Source: Acanthopleura granulata
Taxonomy: Eukaryota > Mollusca > Polyplacophora > Chitonida > Chitonidae
Reading direction: 5' to 3'
DNA length: 64,000 nucleotides
NCBI GenBank assembly: GCA_016165875.1
Contig: JABBOT010000002.1
Location: 41,718,811-41,782,810, forward strand
The notes under the pieces are model-generated. The model was not told the origin of the DNA and ran no database searches. It saw only the letters and a program-made list of their open reading frames with translations. A program made the position numbers and the translations under genes. Shown here piece by piece: positions 1 to 10,361 of this stretch (positions within the stretch are counted from its first letter, which is position 1; each line of letters starts with the position of its first letter).

Positions 1-31
1 TGTCCTGTAAATGAGGCATATGTTTTTACAG

Positions 32-666
32 GTGTTTGACCTCCATGACATTCCACCTGAGAGTGCCATAGAATGGTGCCACTTGTTACCTGATGTCACC
101 TGTCGGATCCTAGTGTGTGGGGGAGATGGAACTGTGGGCTGGGTGCTTAATGCCATAGATAAACTTCAACTTAAGGTACTTTAACTTCAGCATTGAGACA
201 AGTTCTTGTGTGCCTCAGTTTTGTTACATTTGTGTTGTACATGGTTGTGTCTCACATGGTTGTGTGTCACATGTTTGTCTTCCTCAGTATAGGAGATCTC
301 TTTGTACAACGTCTAGTGTTATCTGGTGCTTTCTGCACATTTGCCCACTGAGCAGGTACATGCAGCCCAAAGTACTTGTATGTATTGTATGTTACAGCAC
401 TAGAGGCATTTACAGACATCCTTATCACCTCTGTACCTGCACCTTATCTGTACACTGTACTAATGACACAAAGAACTGTATCAGTATGCTCACTGCTACA
501 GTTTGGTCTTTACATTTCAGACCCCTCCACAAGTGTGTATCCTGCCCTTGGGTACAGGCAATGACCTCTCCCGGGTGCTAGGCTGGGGGGAAGGGTACAC
601 AGGTGACAAGGAACTGACCGAAATCCTGGATGCAGTGGCCACTGCTCAGGCTGCCAAATTGGACAG
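32..666 (+). CDS. DGKE: DGKE exons with ATP-binding and catalytic signatures
   Basis: Exon 32-175 (phase 0 at both ends) and exon 521-666 (ends with two bases of a split codon). The first follows a TTTTTACAG acceptor and encodes the GGDGT motif, in which the family places ATP. The second follows TTACATTTCAG and encodes [18 protein letters not shown]. The intervening 345-bp intron has no other coding signal. Confidence 0.92.
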
Positions 667-3600
667 GTGAGGGTTGATGCTCTGTATTGGGATGAACCTC
701 CTGATCTGACTGGTGAATATTCTTATTAAAGAATCGATGGCCTAAAGCAAGAAATAAATAAATAATTAGTAATTATAAGAAATTGTTAAAGCTTCAGACA
801 TCTAAGACAGTGTTGCAGGGATTAAGGTTTGTGAATAATTCTGTTTGTTGGCCATTAAGACGAAACGTACAAACCTGACAGACATACATGTACATGTAAC
901 TCTGGGCTACTGTATTCCACAGGGAATAAGAGTGCATATCATTTGCTTTCCTGAACAGGTGGCAGGTGGCAATCTCTCACGCCAAGCATTTTGCAGGAAT
1001 ACACAGAAGAAATAAGGTAAGCCATATACATGTAGCATGGATATCTCAGACAGAACAGTCCTTGTCCCAGTGAACTGTATTCAAACAACTGACTTTAGAT
1101 AATTGAATTCCAAAACAGTTTGGATAATTATGACTTAGGATTAACTTCAGTACTGATTTACATTATGGCTGATTTATGATATGTATGAGAACAAGCCTGC
1201 TTGAAAAATAGTCTTCCTTGTATTGGACTGTTTGATGACTTTTACTGGCTTACTGGCATTTTTCTTGCTGCGAATAACCAGCCCTTCACCAATGAGGTTG
1301 CTTGCTTGACTACAACTCTCACTGTTTCAACTACAGCTTTTGAGTCAGGATGTTTGTCAGATAAGTGCAAAGGGGTGGGGGTTTTCTCAAGACTCCTGGT
1401 TTATTTAATACAAGGAGCGCCGATGTAAACTACAGCTCAATGAAATGAATAAATTAAAGTACATGTATTTGCTTTTCTGTTGCTTTGCTTTATTCAGATT
1501 GTGATGATGAACAACTATGCATCTGTAGGCGTGGATGCTCTGGTGACCCTAAACTTCCACAGGAGAAGAGAGAGCTGGCCTTCAATCTTCACCCACAGGA
1601 TTATCAACAAGGTGCGTATATAATGAGGACTGTGGAGTAAAATACATGCATCAGTCCATCACAGCTGGACTTGCCTATGTGTGTAGTTTGATGCAAAACT
1701 TTTTTTTTTATTTTATTTATTGATTGATTTAATTATGTGATGTTTAACAATGTTCTCATAATTTCCCCTGACTAGCTTGCAGTCAGGTTTAAGGGTGAAG
1801 GAGTCTGCAATTCCTGGAGCAAACCAGGATGCTCATATTGTATGTAATTTTGAAACACTATTATCTTTCAATATTTAAGACGTGTTTGCTCATTTTTCTC
1901 AGATTTGCTACTTCACATATGGCACCAAAGATACATTTGAGAGAGAGTGCAAAAACCTCCACAAGAAATTAAAGGTAAATTCTGTTTCCTTTAGTGGGTG
2001 AGGAAGAGCTGCTTGTCATATACCTGTCTGCTGTGTTAATCAGATTTGTATTGGTGTGTTTACAGCAGGGCCTGTTAGCGGGCGTTTTTAAACCGTCAAA
2101 AGATTTCGACAGTCATATTGTTAAAGTTAAGCATCCACGATGTTAAAATTTTCATACCTTTGTGTTATTGGCCCGTATAAAAATGGTGAAACCAAATCAA
2201 AAAGATGCCCGAATTATTCAGCTACATCAATCCTTGTAACAGGTGGAGATGGATGGGAAGCAGCTGATTGTGATGTAGCAGTCTGTTGTGTTTACAGCTG
2301 GAGGTTGACGGGAAGGAGCTGATTCTTCCAGAGCTGGAGGGCGTGGTCATTCTGAATATCAGCAGCTGGGGTGGAGGTTGTAGACCCTGGACCACAGGGG
2401 ATGGTGATCAGTTCCTTCCACCACGGTAATTTACCTTGTATGCACCTGAGATCTACTGGGTAATGACCTATAGATTCCTTGTCAGCCTAATCTTCGATCA
2501 GGAGTAATTATGAAGAAAAATGTGGAAAAAATAGAGAACTGGAATCATCTAATCTTGCAAAACTCATATGTGATGAATGATTATGAATTAGTTACATAAA
2601 ACCTTTCAGTAAATTGTAAAGCCAAGCGAATAAGGCTAAAGATTAGTGATGGGAGAAAACATTTTGGAGGAGCCAGTGAAATTTACAGATTAAACTGTTT
2701 GACGAATAATTATTACTCAGTAAAGTGCAGTGTTAGCTGATAATATATATAATATCTCCCTTATTAAGACTGGTCTCATATGGCAGTTAGCATATTCTAG
2801 GTGATAAACATTACTGGGTAAAACTTTTTGCTGTTCTTAATGAAAACCATGCACACTGTTTTGAATCTGATCAATCTGACCACAGTGGAACATGATTTAT
2901 TTCAGAAGTGGTGAGCAGAGCTTTACAGTTACAATAGGTTTGCTTTTGGGAGCAGTGTGCTGTGAGCTGTAGTCACTGTATTTCATCTAGCAATTAGCTT
3001 TTTCCAAGCGTCACATGTCGCTTTAGCCTAAAAGTTGTTTGCGATTGATTTCTTGGCAAATAAACCTAACTGTTGGCGCCAGAGGTATGATTTTATGGCC
3101 TCTATTTGTCTCTCAACTGTTTTTTTTATAGGCCAAGCCATAGTTGAAATGCAGTACATGCTTTACAGTGGCAATAGGTGTGTTTGTGGAAGCAGTTTGC
3201 TGAGCTGTAATTCCTCTTGCTTTACAGTGGTAATAGGTGTACCTTTGGAAGCAGTGAGCTTAGGAGCAATATTTGTACTTGTAGAAGCATTGTGCTGAGC
3301 TTTAATTACTTAGCCTCACAGAGGTAATTGGTATGCTTTCAGAAGCAATATGCTGGAGTGTGATTACTCGCGTTTAACAGCGAGAATTGGTCCACTTGTT
3401 GAAGCAGTGAGCAGAACTGTTGTTGCTCTTACTTTCCAGATTTGATGATGGCCTGCTGGAGGTGATGGGCCTCTACTCCTCCTTCCACATCGCTCAGCTC
3501 CAGGTCGGCCTGGCAGCTCCGCTGAAACTGGCTCAAGGTCGTTCTGTCAAGGTGAGTACTCACTGCTGTTGATGAGGATCATTGAGGAAAAGAGATACGT

Positions 3601-3983
3601 TTTGAGATACGCTGCTGATAACTGGTGTCACGAGGGTCAAATTCATAAGGTGTCTGCCTGTTCCAGATGTGTACATGTAATATTTTTGAGTGACAGGAGG
3701 ACACAAAAGTTATCTGTCACATTTCACAGATGTGTTTTAGCACTATGTTCATGGAAATGTCTGAAGTATTCATGGTCCTATGTTCAGCATATCAATACTA
3801 GTCTCAGAGCATGTTATCTGGAGTTTTGTATTTGATAGAATATGTTTACATATATGTTTGCAGATAAGTTTAATGGGGAATGCTCCAATGCAAGTAGATG
3901 GAGAACCCTGGGAGCAGCACCCAGCAGAGATCATTATAACACACAGTGGACAGGCAACAATGCTGGAGAACTCGGATGCCTGA
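32..3983 (+). CDS. DGKE: Diacylglycerol kinase epsilon-like, 3' part of gene (8 exons)
   Basis: Phosphorylates diacylglycerol to phosphatidic acid at membranes. Coding exons by GT/AG boundaries and a continuous frame: 32-175, 521-666, 959-1016, 1498-1611, 1903-1974, 2298-2425, 3440-3551, 3864-3983. They sum to 894 nt (297 codons plus TAA stop region end at 3983). The first two exons carry the catalytic domain: [11 protein letters not shown] is the nucleotide-binding glycine motif and [10 protein letters not shown] is the second family signature. Exons from 1498 to 3551 make the accessory domain ([33 protein letters not shown]). The last exon has MQVDGEPW, typical of the family C-terminus, and ends LENSDA. 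The short tail, without ankyrin repeats, PH or EF-hand segments here, and the motif spellings fit the epsilon type. The zinc-finger C1 domains and membrane segment expected at the N-terminus lie before the window. Family call very secure, epsilon subtype fairly secure. Confidence 0.93.
2241..2270 (+). repeat. Partial duplicate of the start of DGKE exon 2298-2425
   Basis: TAACAG followed by GTGGAGATGGATGGGAAGCA and then GCTGATT closely copies the real junction 55 bp downstream, ACAG then CTGGAGGTTGACGGGAAGGA and GCTGATT. The copy would read VEMDGKQLI against the real LEVDGKELI. It has an AG in acceptor position but no open path to the exon: TGA and TAG follow at once. It is best seen as a decayed duplicate of the splice acceptor and exon start. 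Confidence 0.6.
2888..3439 (+). repeat. Tandem repeat of acceptor-like segments before DGKE exon 3440-3551
   Basis: Units of roughly 60-75 bp, each with a GGAAGCAGTGAGC-like block, a GAGCTGTAATT-like block, a pyrimidine run and an AG such as CCTCTTGCTTTACAG. The final unit contains the true acceptor, GCTCTTACTTTCCAG, used by the exon at 3440. The copies are diverged, so the array is old. It fills most of this intron. Confidence 0.6.
3864..3983 (+). CDS. DGKE: DGKE terminal coding exon
   Basis: Follows the acceptor ATATGTTTGCAG in phase 0 and encodes [20 protein letters not shown], then a short tail to the stop. The MQVDGEPW block is the conserved end of the accessory domain. The tail after it is much shorter than the acidic tail I remember for vertebrate epsilon kinases. 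Confidence 0.88.
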   Translation: MSLMGNAPMQVDGEPWEQHPAEIIITHSGQATMLENSDA

Positions 3984-6149
3984 CACACCCAAGGGCGATA
4001 ACCTACCCAACGTTGTGCTGGTTCACTGCAGAGCTGATAGAATAGAAAGTATTTACCTTCTGCTCACAGGTTATGTAGGCCTGTCTCCCTGGCCAGCTGT
4101 CATGTATAAAAAGGCTAGTTGCTCTCGTCATCTGTAGACCAGGTGAAAAGGCTTCGCTACTCAGAATGGTTGATGCAGAGAATATTTACTCTCAGTTACA
4201 CTTCAGGTGCTGTGTGTAATGCTATCTGTTATGTGTCTGGAGGTCCACTCTGACACATTGTAGAGGACAGTAGCAACATGGATTTATCAGACTTTGGGGG
4301 CATCAGGGGAGCATAATAGAATGCATTTGTGTAATTGATTGATGTATTTGATTGGTACTGTACTGACTGCTTCTCAGTGGTGGCAGTCAATCATAGTAGT
4401 ATCCCACTGAACTTTACCAGATTACAGCCAAATTTCCTGTTTTAAACCCTAGCTGAATCAGGAAGAGATGAATTTCAAGCTGTACCCTCATTGGTCCAGG
4501 GCCAATATACTGTGGTGATAACAAGGCTCAGGCTTCATGAATCTGTGGTAAAAGTTTTGATGAGAAAACTGTTGTGTATGATACTTACCCTGATGGAGAA
4601 GAGGTCAGTGTATGAGGTCAGGGTGTCCAGAGTGACCTTTGTTGTTTTATCAGATTTCTGATTATCATAGCCTTTGCACGGGTTAATTGGTATGGTTTGC
4701 ACTCCTACATTTGCACTGCCTAGATTCTTAATTATGCCAGGTGTGTGTTATTAGCACACCTACATTTTGTTCCAGGAGTGCAAAGGTGTGTATGTCTGAT
4801 AGCTCACCTCAGATTCAGTGGTCTGAGTCACAGCAGGAATGGGCTTTTTAAATGGAGCTTGTGCTGGTTTCACTACCTTAATATGCTTTTTAATATTTTT
4901 GTGCCTTTGTTTCATTGTATTATTTTAGCTATGAAACCTGATATTTTAGATGATTTTTGTTGTTGTTGATTATTTAATGTAAGGAATATTTTTATGATGT
5001 TATTTTGTATACATATTGTATATGTATTTCATAGTCGTTCCCTACTGTGCTCAAGTTTGCAAGTTCCCATGTACATGTACATTTTTAATACCTTATTTAT
5101 CAGTCTCCTACTGATGTACAAGAATGGTAACAAGTTACAGATCAAGTCCAAGTTTCAGGCTGGTATTTTCTCTTTTGATCTATTTTAAATAAAAATCTTT
5201 TAAGCTGTTAAAATCCAAAACAGGGTATTCATTTGAAACTTGGCTTCTCAGTTAAAAGTTACCAATCAGCTTTAAGTTTTATGCTCTTACATTCATTTTA
5301 AATAAAACCAACAGAAGGCTGTTTTTATCTTAACTTTGACTCTTTCTGGTACTTTTCCCAAATTTGTTTCAATGTGGTTCACCATGTTTAATTGAAAGAT
5401 ATATATGTTTTCATCATGACAACTTCCAGAGGAAGTGAGATTGTGTAATGTTTTGTTCATCCAAAGAGCTGACTGCATAAGACCGTTATGTACACAAACA
5501 TGTAGTGCAGTTTCAGTGTCATAAGTTGTACATTTCATGCCGATTCATTTTTGGCCTAATGGTGGTCGTTTTTTTCTATGTCCGATTTGTAGACTTTTTC
5601 AGGAGTCCTCACAATGAATGACATTTAAATAATGGTACTTAGCTTACCCACAACGATGTTAAGGACGAAATTACGAGTGTTTCAGAATGTTTGTTCAATA
5701 TAGTGGTCACCATGGTGATTCGTGTGTGGTATAGCCTTTGAAATATGAGGAAGCTGTTGAGAAATAAGCGCATTTATCTCAAACCCACCTAGAGGATTGA
5801 ATGTGTTAATTGTGACCTTGGTGTGAAATTCACTGAGCATCCATTACAGTTTAGTCACACTTCACCTGGTAAGGTTTAATGACTTCTCCTTTAGTTTTCA
5901 AAGTTCAGTGTACTTTTTAGAGATCATTTGCATGTCTTGATATGGCAGATTCAGCGTCGGTTTTACCTATAAGAATACACTGTTAGTTTGATTCCCACTA
6001 ACGATGTTTTCAGTTCAATTCACTGTCAGTTGCTTTGTGCACATATACGTAAGTGAAGTGATCACCTAAATCCGTTCTCTTAGACTGATATTTACAAGTG
6101 ACACTGAGGGAAATGCCAAATGTGTATCTTTTTAGCTTCATTGTTGGTA

Positions 6150-6665
6150 GTATATATGATATGGTGTGTCTCTATGATATGATTGGGGGTGTTTTGTATG
6201 TTGTATGATTTGAGTGTGTCCTTTGCCTGTGTGTCATGAGTGAGTGTATCTTTTGTCTTTGTAACATGATTGGGTAGGTCGTGTGCCTTTATGCTCTGAT
6301 TGGGTGTATTTTTTGTCTTTGTAACATGATTGAGTGTGTCTTTTTTCGTTGTAACATGATTGGGTGTGTCTTTTGTCTGTATGCTCTGATTGGGTGTGTC
6401 CTTTGTCTTTGTAATATGATTGAGTGTGTCCTGTGTATCTGTGCTCTGATTGGGTGTGTATTTTGTATCGTAACAGGACTGGATGTGTCTTGTGTCTGTG
6501 TGCTCTGGTTGGGTGTGTCTTTTGTATTTATAACATGATTGGGCATGTCTTGTGTCTGTATGCTATTATTGGGTGCTGTGTGTCCGTGTACAGTTACTGG
6601 GTGTGTCTTGTGCCTGTATGCTCTGGTTTGATGTGTCTTTTGTCTTTATGGTGTGATTGGGTTGC
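6150..6665 (+). repeat. 30-bp minisatellite in the DGKE 3' region
   Basis: About 16 diverged units containing TGATTGGGTGTGTC followed by TTTTGTCTTTGTAACA or a TATGCTC variant. Because 30 is a multiple of three, both strands show open frames of about 85 codons made of 10-residue repeats. I do not regard these as genes. Confidence 0.75.
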
Positions 6666-7174
6666 AGTTGTCCTATGAATCAGTGAAACTGCACACTAGA
6701 TGTGATGATGGCATTGGAACCGTCCCGGTTATAGACTGACATGGTTGTAAAATGATAGAAATATATGTTGAAAGCAACTTGAAATTAAAAATTTCAAGAA
6801 ACTGTGTATAAAATTGCCAGACCATAGTGTGTACTCATGTTGTAACAATTGTAGCCAAATATTTATGGCCTACTTTACTTTTTTTCAGCATTTAAACTCT
6901 GCTGTGGAAAGACAGCCAATGTAATTCAAACCCAGGGCTAAGTTGTTACCTTTTTTTCTTTATAAATGACCTTTATATATTTATGCTTTATATACATGTC
7001 AGTGAACAATTATTTTAAGCTTAATTTATTAATACCATTGTTTTTTTATTAAATATTGAAATATTGTTTCTGTTTTTATTTTTTTTTACTCGTACATGTA
7101 TATTAAATGTTTCTGAGAAATTGTCATTATGCTATTGTTTAATCTTTTAGATACCTGATTTTAAACTCTGGGTA

Positions 7175-7184
7175 AATAAATAAA
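7175..7184 (+). terminator. Candidate polyadenylation signal (distal) for DGKE
   Basis: Overlapping AATAAATAAA followed within a few bases by GT-rich GTATTGTTGGT, the usual layout of a cleavage region. A second, proximal AATAAA lies at 5188-5193, about 1.2 kb after the stop codon, so alternative 3' ends are possible. Confidence 0.4.
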
Positions 7185-7199
7185 GTATTGTTGGTAAAA

Positions 7200-9900
7200 A
7201 TCTCCTTGGCATTGTTCTGTTCTAATCATATCTCGATACAGCTAGGATTTCTGGGTTGCTGGCAGACGTGAGCCCTAATGGGCTGATGTGAGAAACAGTG
7301 CAGACCCCTGGGTCATCTAAATTTTATGTACTCTACATCTATTCAAGCATGACCAAGCCTGTAGGAATTAGCCCAGGCACTCCTATCTATACCATCAGTC
7401 AGTTAGTGTATCCCTGAGGACACAAGCTCTGAAGACGAGCCCTTTGACCTTATTCTTAACCTGGACAGGAACCCACAACTGTATTTGAAAGGAGGAAGTG
7501 ACTACACGTTTTTGAGGTAGAAAAATGTTTTTCCATAAAATTTAAGAAAAAATTGAGATATAACCATTAAAAACAGTATTTCTTTCCTGAAAATATCTTA
7601 ACTGTCTTAAGCCATTAAGGGTCTATGTGAAAACAGAACGTGTTGTTAGCATTTTCAAACGTATTTAACATAGCAAACGTTGTCATTCCGATCCAGTCAG
7701 GTAACGGACTGGAATACTTGACCCTCAAACTCTCCATCTATCGAACTCAGCAAGACGTCCGTATCTATCATCGAAAGTGAACTGCCAGATACCCAAGAAT
7801 CCGGTTCCGTTTTCGTCGATGTCATCCAACATTTCCCCAACAGGTGTTGCTTTGTGCAACATCTGTAACTCGGCATCCAGTTTCTTCAACACTGTGATAT
7901 TCGCTGCCTACTGGACATCGCTCTCGTGCATGTGATCTCATTTTAGATCTCACAAGCCGATCTTACCAGCCGTCTTCAACTGATGTGAAAGAATTCAATT
8001 TTTATGTGTGATCCAGTAACAACGGTCATCTCAGACTGGGCTGTCCATTCTACACGCGCCACACTCCGTCTTCGCCCACCAGAGGACAACACGAGGTTTT
8101 TCACCCGTGTGGTGGAGAATCCCACAACTCGGACAGTTGATCAAAAAAAAAAAAAAAGAAATTATGAGAAGGTGCAAATAGCAGTGTTAAGGACACGACG
8201 CAGGGGTCGAGTAGAGTAGCATTGGGAATTAAGGATACCCCTCGTAAGCAAAATTTTACATTTTGCCTTGTGTTGTCCAATATATTGATCAACCATTGCC
8301 ATATGTATACATATTCTGAAAATTTAACGACTGCTGATTTTAAAAAAAGCTTTCAGAATTCACCTAACTTGAATATTCATCAAAATAAAGACAAAATTTT
8401 GAAAAAAATTGAAGCTGTATTTCAAAATGCTATTTTTTTGCTAATATTCAAAATTTTCAGTTTTTTGTTGCCTAAGTGGATAGTTTACCCTTTAAACTAA
8501 AAAACTGCCCAACAGATTTACAATATTCGTCTTAGATTGTTCTGAGTGATCATTTAAAGTGAAAACTTTCAAAGATTTAAAAGGTTTTTGAAACTTTGAC
8601 ATTCTTTTACTAATATCTTTAAAACTAGGAAAGATATCAAAAATTTGTGCGGACCATTTTTTTTTTTAACTTAAGTAGGCTATTTAGCTACATGTGTGCA
8701 AAGTTTTGTAGTATTATGCTGAAAAATAAACGGAAATAAAAGTATTTCACTACACAACTGCCTCCAAAATGGAAGCGGAGAAAAAGACCAAACTGTCAGG
8801 GGCAATATGTGTGACAAAATTCGTCATTAATTTATTTACAAATTAATTTTAATAAAAATTGCCCCGCCTAAGGTTAACATCTAGACATATCAACCCACTT
8901 TTGTTAAATTTTAAAACTTATTGGGATCCATGAAAGCGTATACTGGTGTTTTACCTTGACAGTTCTGAGAAAAACCTGCTAGAATGTGTTCATAGACCCC
9001 TCACCCATTGGTGCCCTGCTGAGGTGATTAAGGATGTTGTTTTAGTTAATAGGCCTGCTAGGGTAGTCTGAACCAGCAGCCATGCACAGTTTATAGCAGG
9101 AGGCAATATAAATTTACCAGAGGCAGGTCTGTTCACAGCAGGTAACCACCTTCAGCAAGCTAATCCCCTAATAAGGGGGAACTGAGAAAACACAATTGCC
9201 TTGGTTCACAACATGTTCTACTTTTTGTCAAATTTAAGGTATTTTCAGTTCAAATTTGGTTTTCATCTTCAAGTAAGAGGGAAGACTGGAGAATGGAGAT
9301 TAAGAATGTGAAATAAAAAAATTAGACCAAATTTCACACCGGATGGGTTGTAATATCGTTAATATCCTTATCCTCCGCTTTTTCAAAATTCTGCGTTGTG
9401 ATTGATCAACATTATTTTCACAGTTACGTGCCCTTTTACATTTATTTTTCGCAATTGAGTTTGTGTTATGATCTACCTTAAAATTTGTTTTTACCTCAGA
9501 ACTAAAACAATCTAAAAAAATACGGTCACAAATAGAAATTAACCACAAAACTGACGATGTAAGAGAGCCGAACTAAAACAAATTTGTTAGGTTTTAGATT
9601 ATAGTGTCACCTCTTCAGGGAAGATTTGTATCGCCGCCATAGTCCCTTGACGGCTTGGTCCTTGTATGTGAACCATGTACCGAGTCGGTAGCCAGAATCT
9701 ACTGCCTAGCCAACCGAAACTATGTTAGTGAAATACTCTTGAGTCTGGTGCACCCGTTGTTACGGTAGCAAATAGATAAACAAACCGAACTACATATGAC
9801 TAAATTACAATAAACAATTATTATTTATAATCAATTCTCTGCAATGAACAACTCTGCAGAAATACGTATTGGTCGGTCCCATTAATGAATGAGAAAAAAA
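7200..9900. other. Intergenic stretch, nothing recognised
   Basis: Lies between the DGKE 3' end and the end of prolyl hydroxylase copy A. Around 7,680-8,220 the base composition is less A+T-rich and ends beside a run of fifteen A at about 8,142, which could be the remains of a retroposed sequence, but I recognise no protein in any frame. The rest is A+T-rich with short homopolymer runs. Confidence 0.4.
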
Positions 9901-10121
9901 AAATAATAAAAAAAATAGAATAAAAAGAATAAAATAACAGGATAAACACGCCCAACAAATATACACATGATGTGTAACGGGGCGAGATATGTTGATGGGA
10001 CTCCGACCATAGCGGTGTTGAAACTCTTGGCCAGTTAACTGGGTGTGGGTACATGATGATGTGTAACGGAGCACTGTGGGGCTTTGGAACTTGGCCAAGT
10101 TGGTTGTTGTCTTTCTGGATA

Positions 10122-10127
10122 TTTATT
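10122..10127 (-). terminator. Candidate polyadenylation signal for P4HA copy A
   Basis: AATAAA on the minus strand about 150 nt after the copy-A stop codon. No other clear signal lies nearer. The tandem copies of the last exon would then be in the 3' untranslated region. Confidence 0.4.
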
Positions 10128-10139
10128 TGGCGGTAGCAG

Positions 10140-10275
10140 CTGGTGGGGGTCAGGTCATGTCCATGACGGAAAATGCTGGAGGGCATCATGATGGGATGTG
10201 GGGCGTGGTGGGGTCAAACCCCAGTGGAGCGAGGTGGGGGTCAAGCTGCAGCAGTGTCCGAACTCCTGGGGGACA
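10140..10275 (-). repeat. Tandem degenerate copies of the end of P4HA copy-A exon 13
   Basis: Directly after the stop codon the gene strand continues with a second version reading QEFGHCCSLTPTSLHWG, which matches the real QEFRHRCGLTPTTPHF, and ends in a similar TCATCATGA stretch. A more distant copy reading GQEFQHRYGRSPIN lies near 9,985-10,035. The G-rich look of the region comes from these copies. Confidence 0.7.
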
Positions 10276-10361
10276 TCATGATGTGAAGTGGGGCGTGGTT
10301 GGGGTCAGGCCGCAGCGGTGACGGAACTCTTGTCCATGCTCTCGGATCCATTTGTTTGCCA
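10276..10361 (-). CDS. P4HA: P4HA copy A exon 13: C-terminus and stop
   Basis: Encodes VANKWIREHGQEFRHRCG and a unique tail LTPTTPHFTS before TGA at 10276-10278. The conserved part matches the family end. The tail differs completely from copy B (SHPDAPHHEFPEHRG...). Degenerate tandem copies of this exon end follow directly downstream. Confidence 0.88.

Larger units (their letters stand above)
3984..7200 (+). other. Probable 3' untranslated region and flank of DGKE
   Basis: No exon with a credible splice frame was seen after the DGKE stop. The stretch is A+T-rich and contains candidate AATAAA signals at 5188-5193 and 7175-7184 and a 30-bp minisatellite near 6150-6665. The transcript probably ends at one of these signals; which one cannot be told from sequence alone. 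Confidence 0.4.

Noticed and set aside
6281..6678. Cys-rich 85-codon open frames on both strands
   Set aside because: A 30-bp minisatellite gives 10-residue repeats on both strands; no start or splice support.
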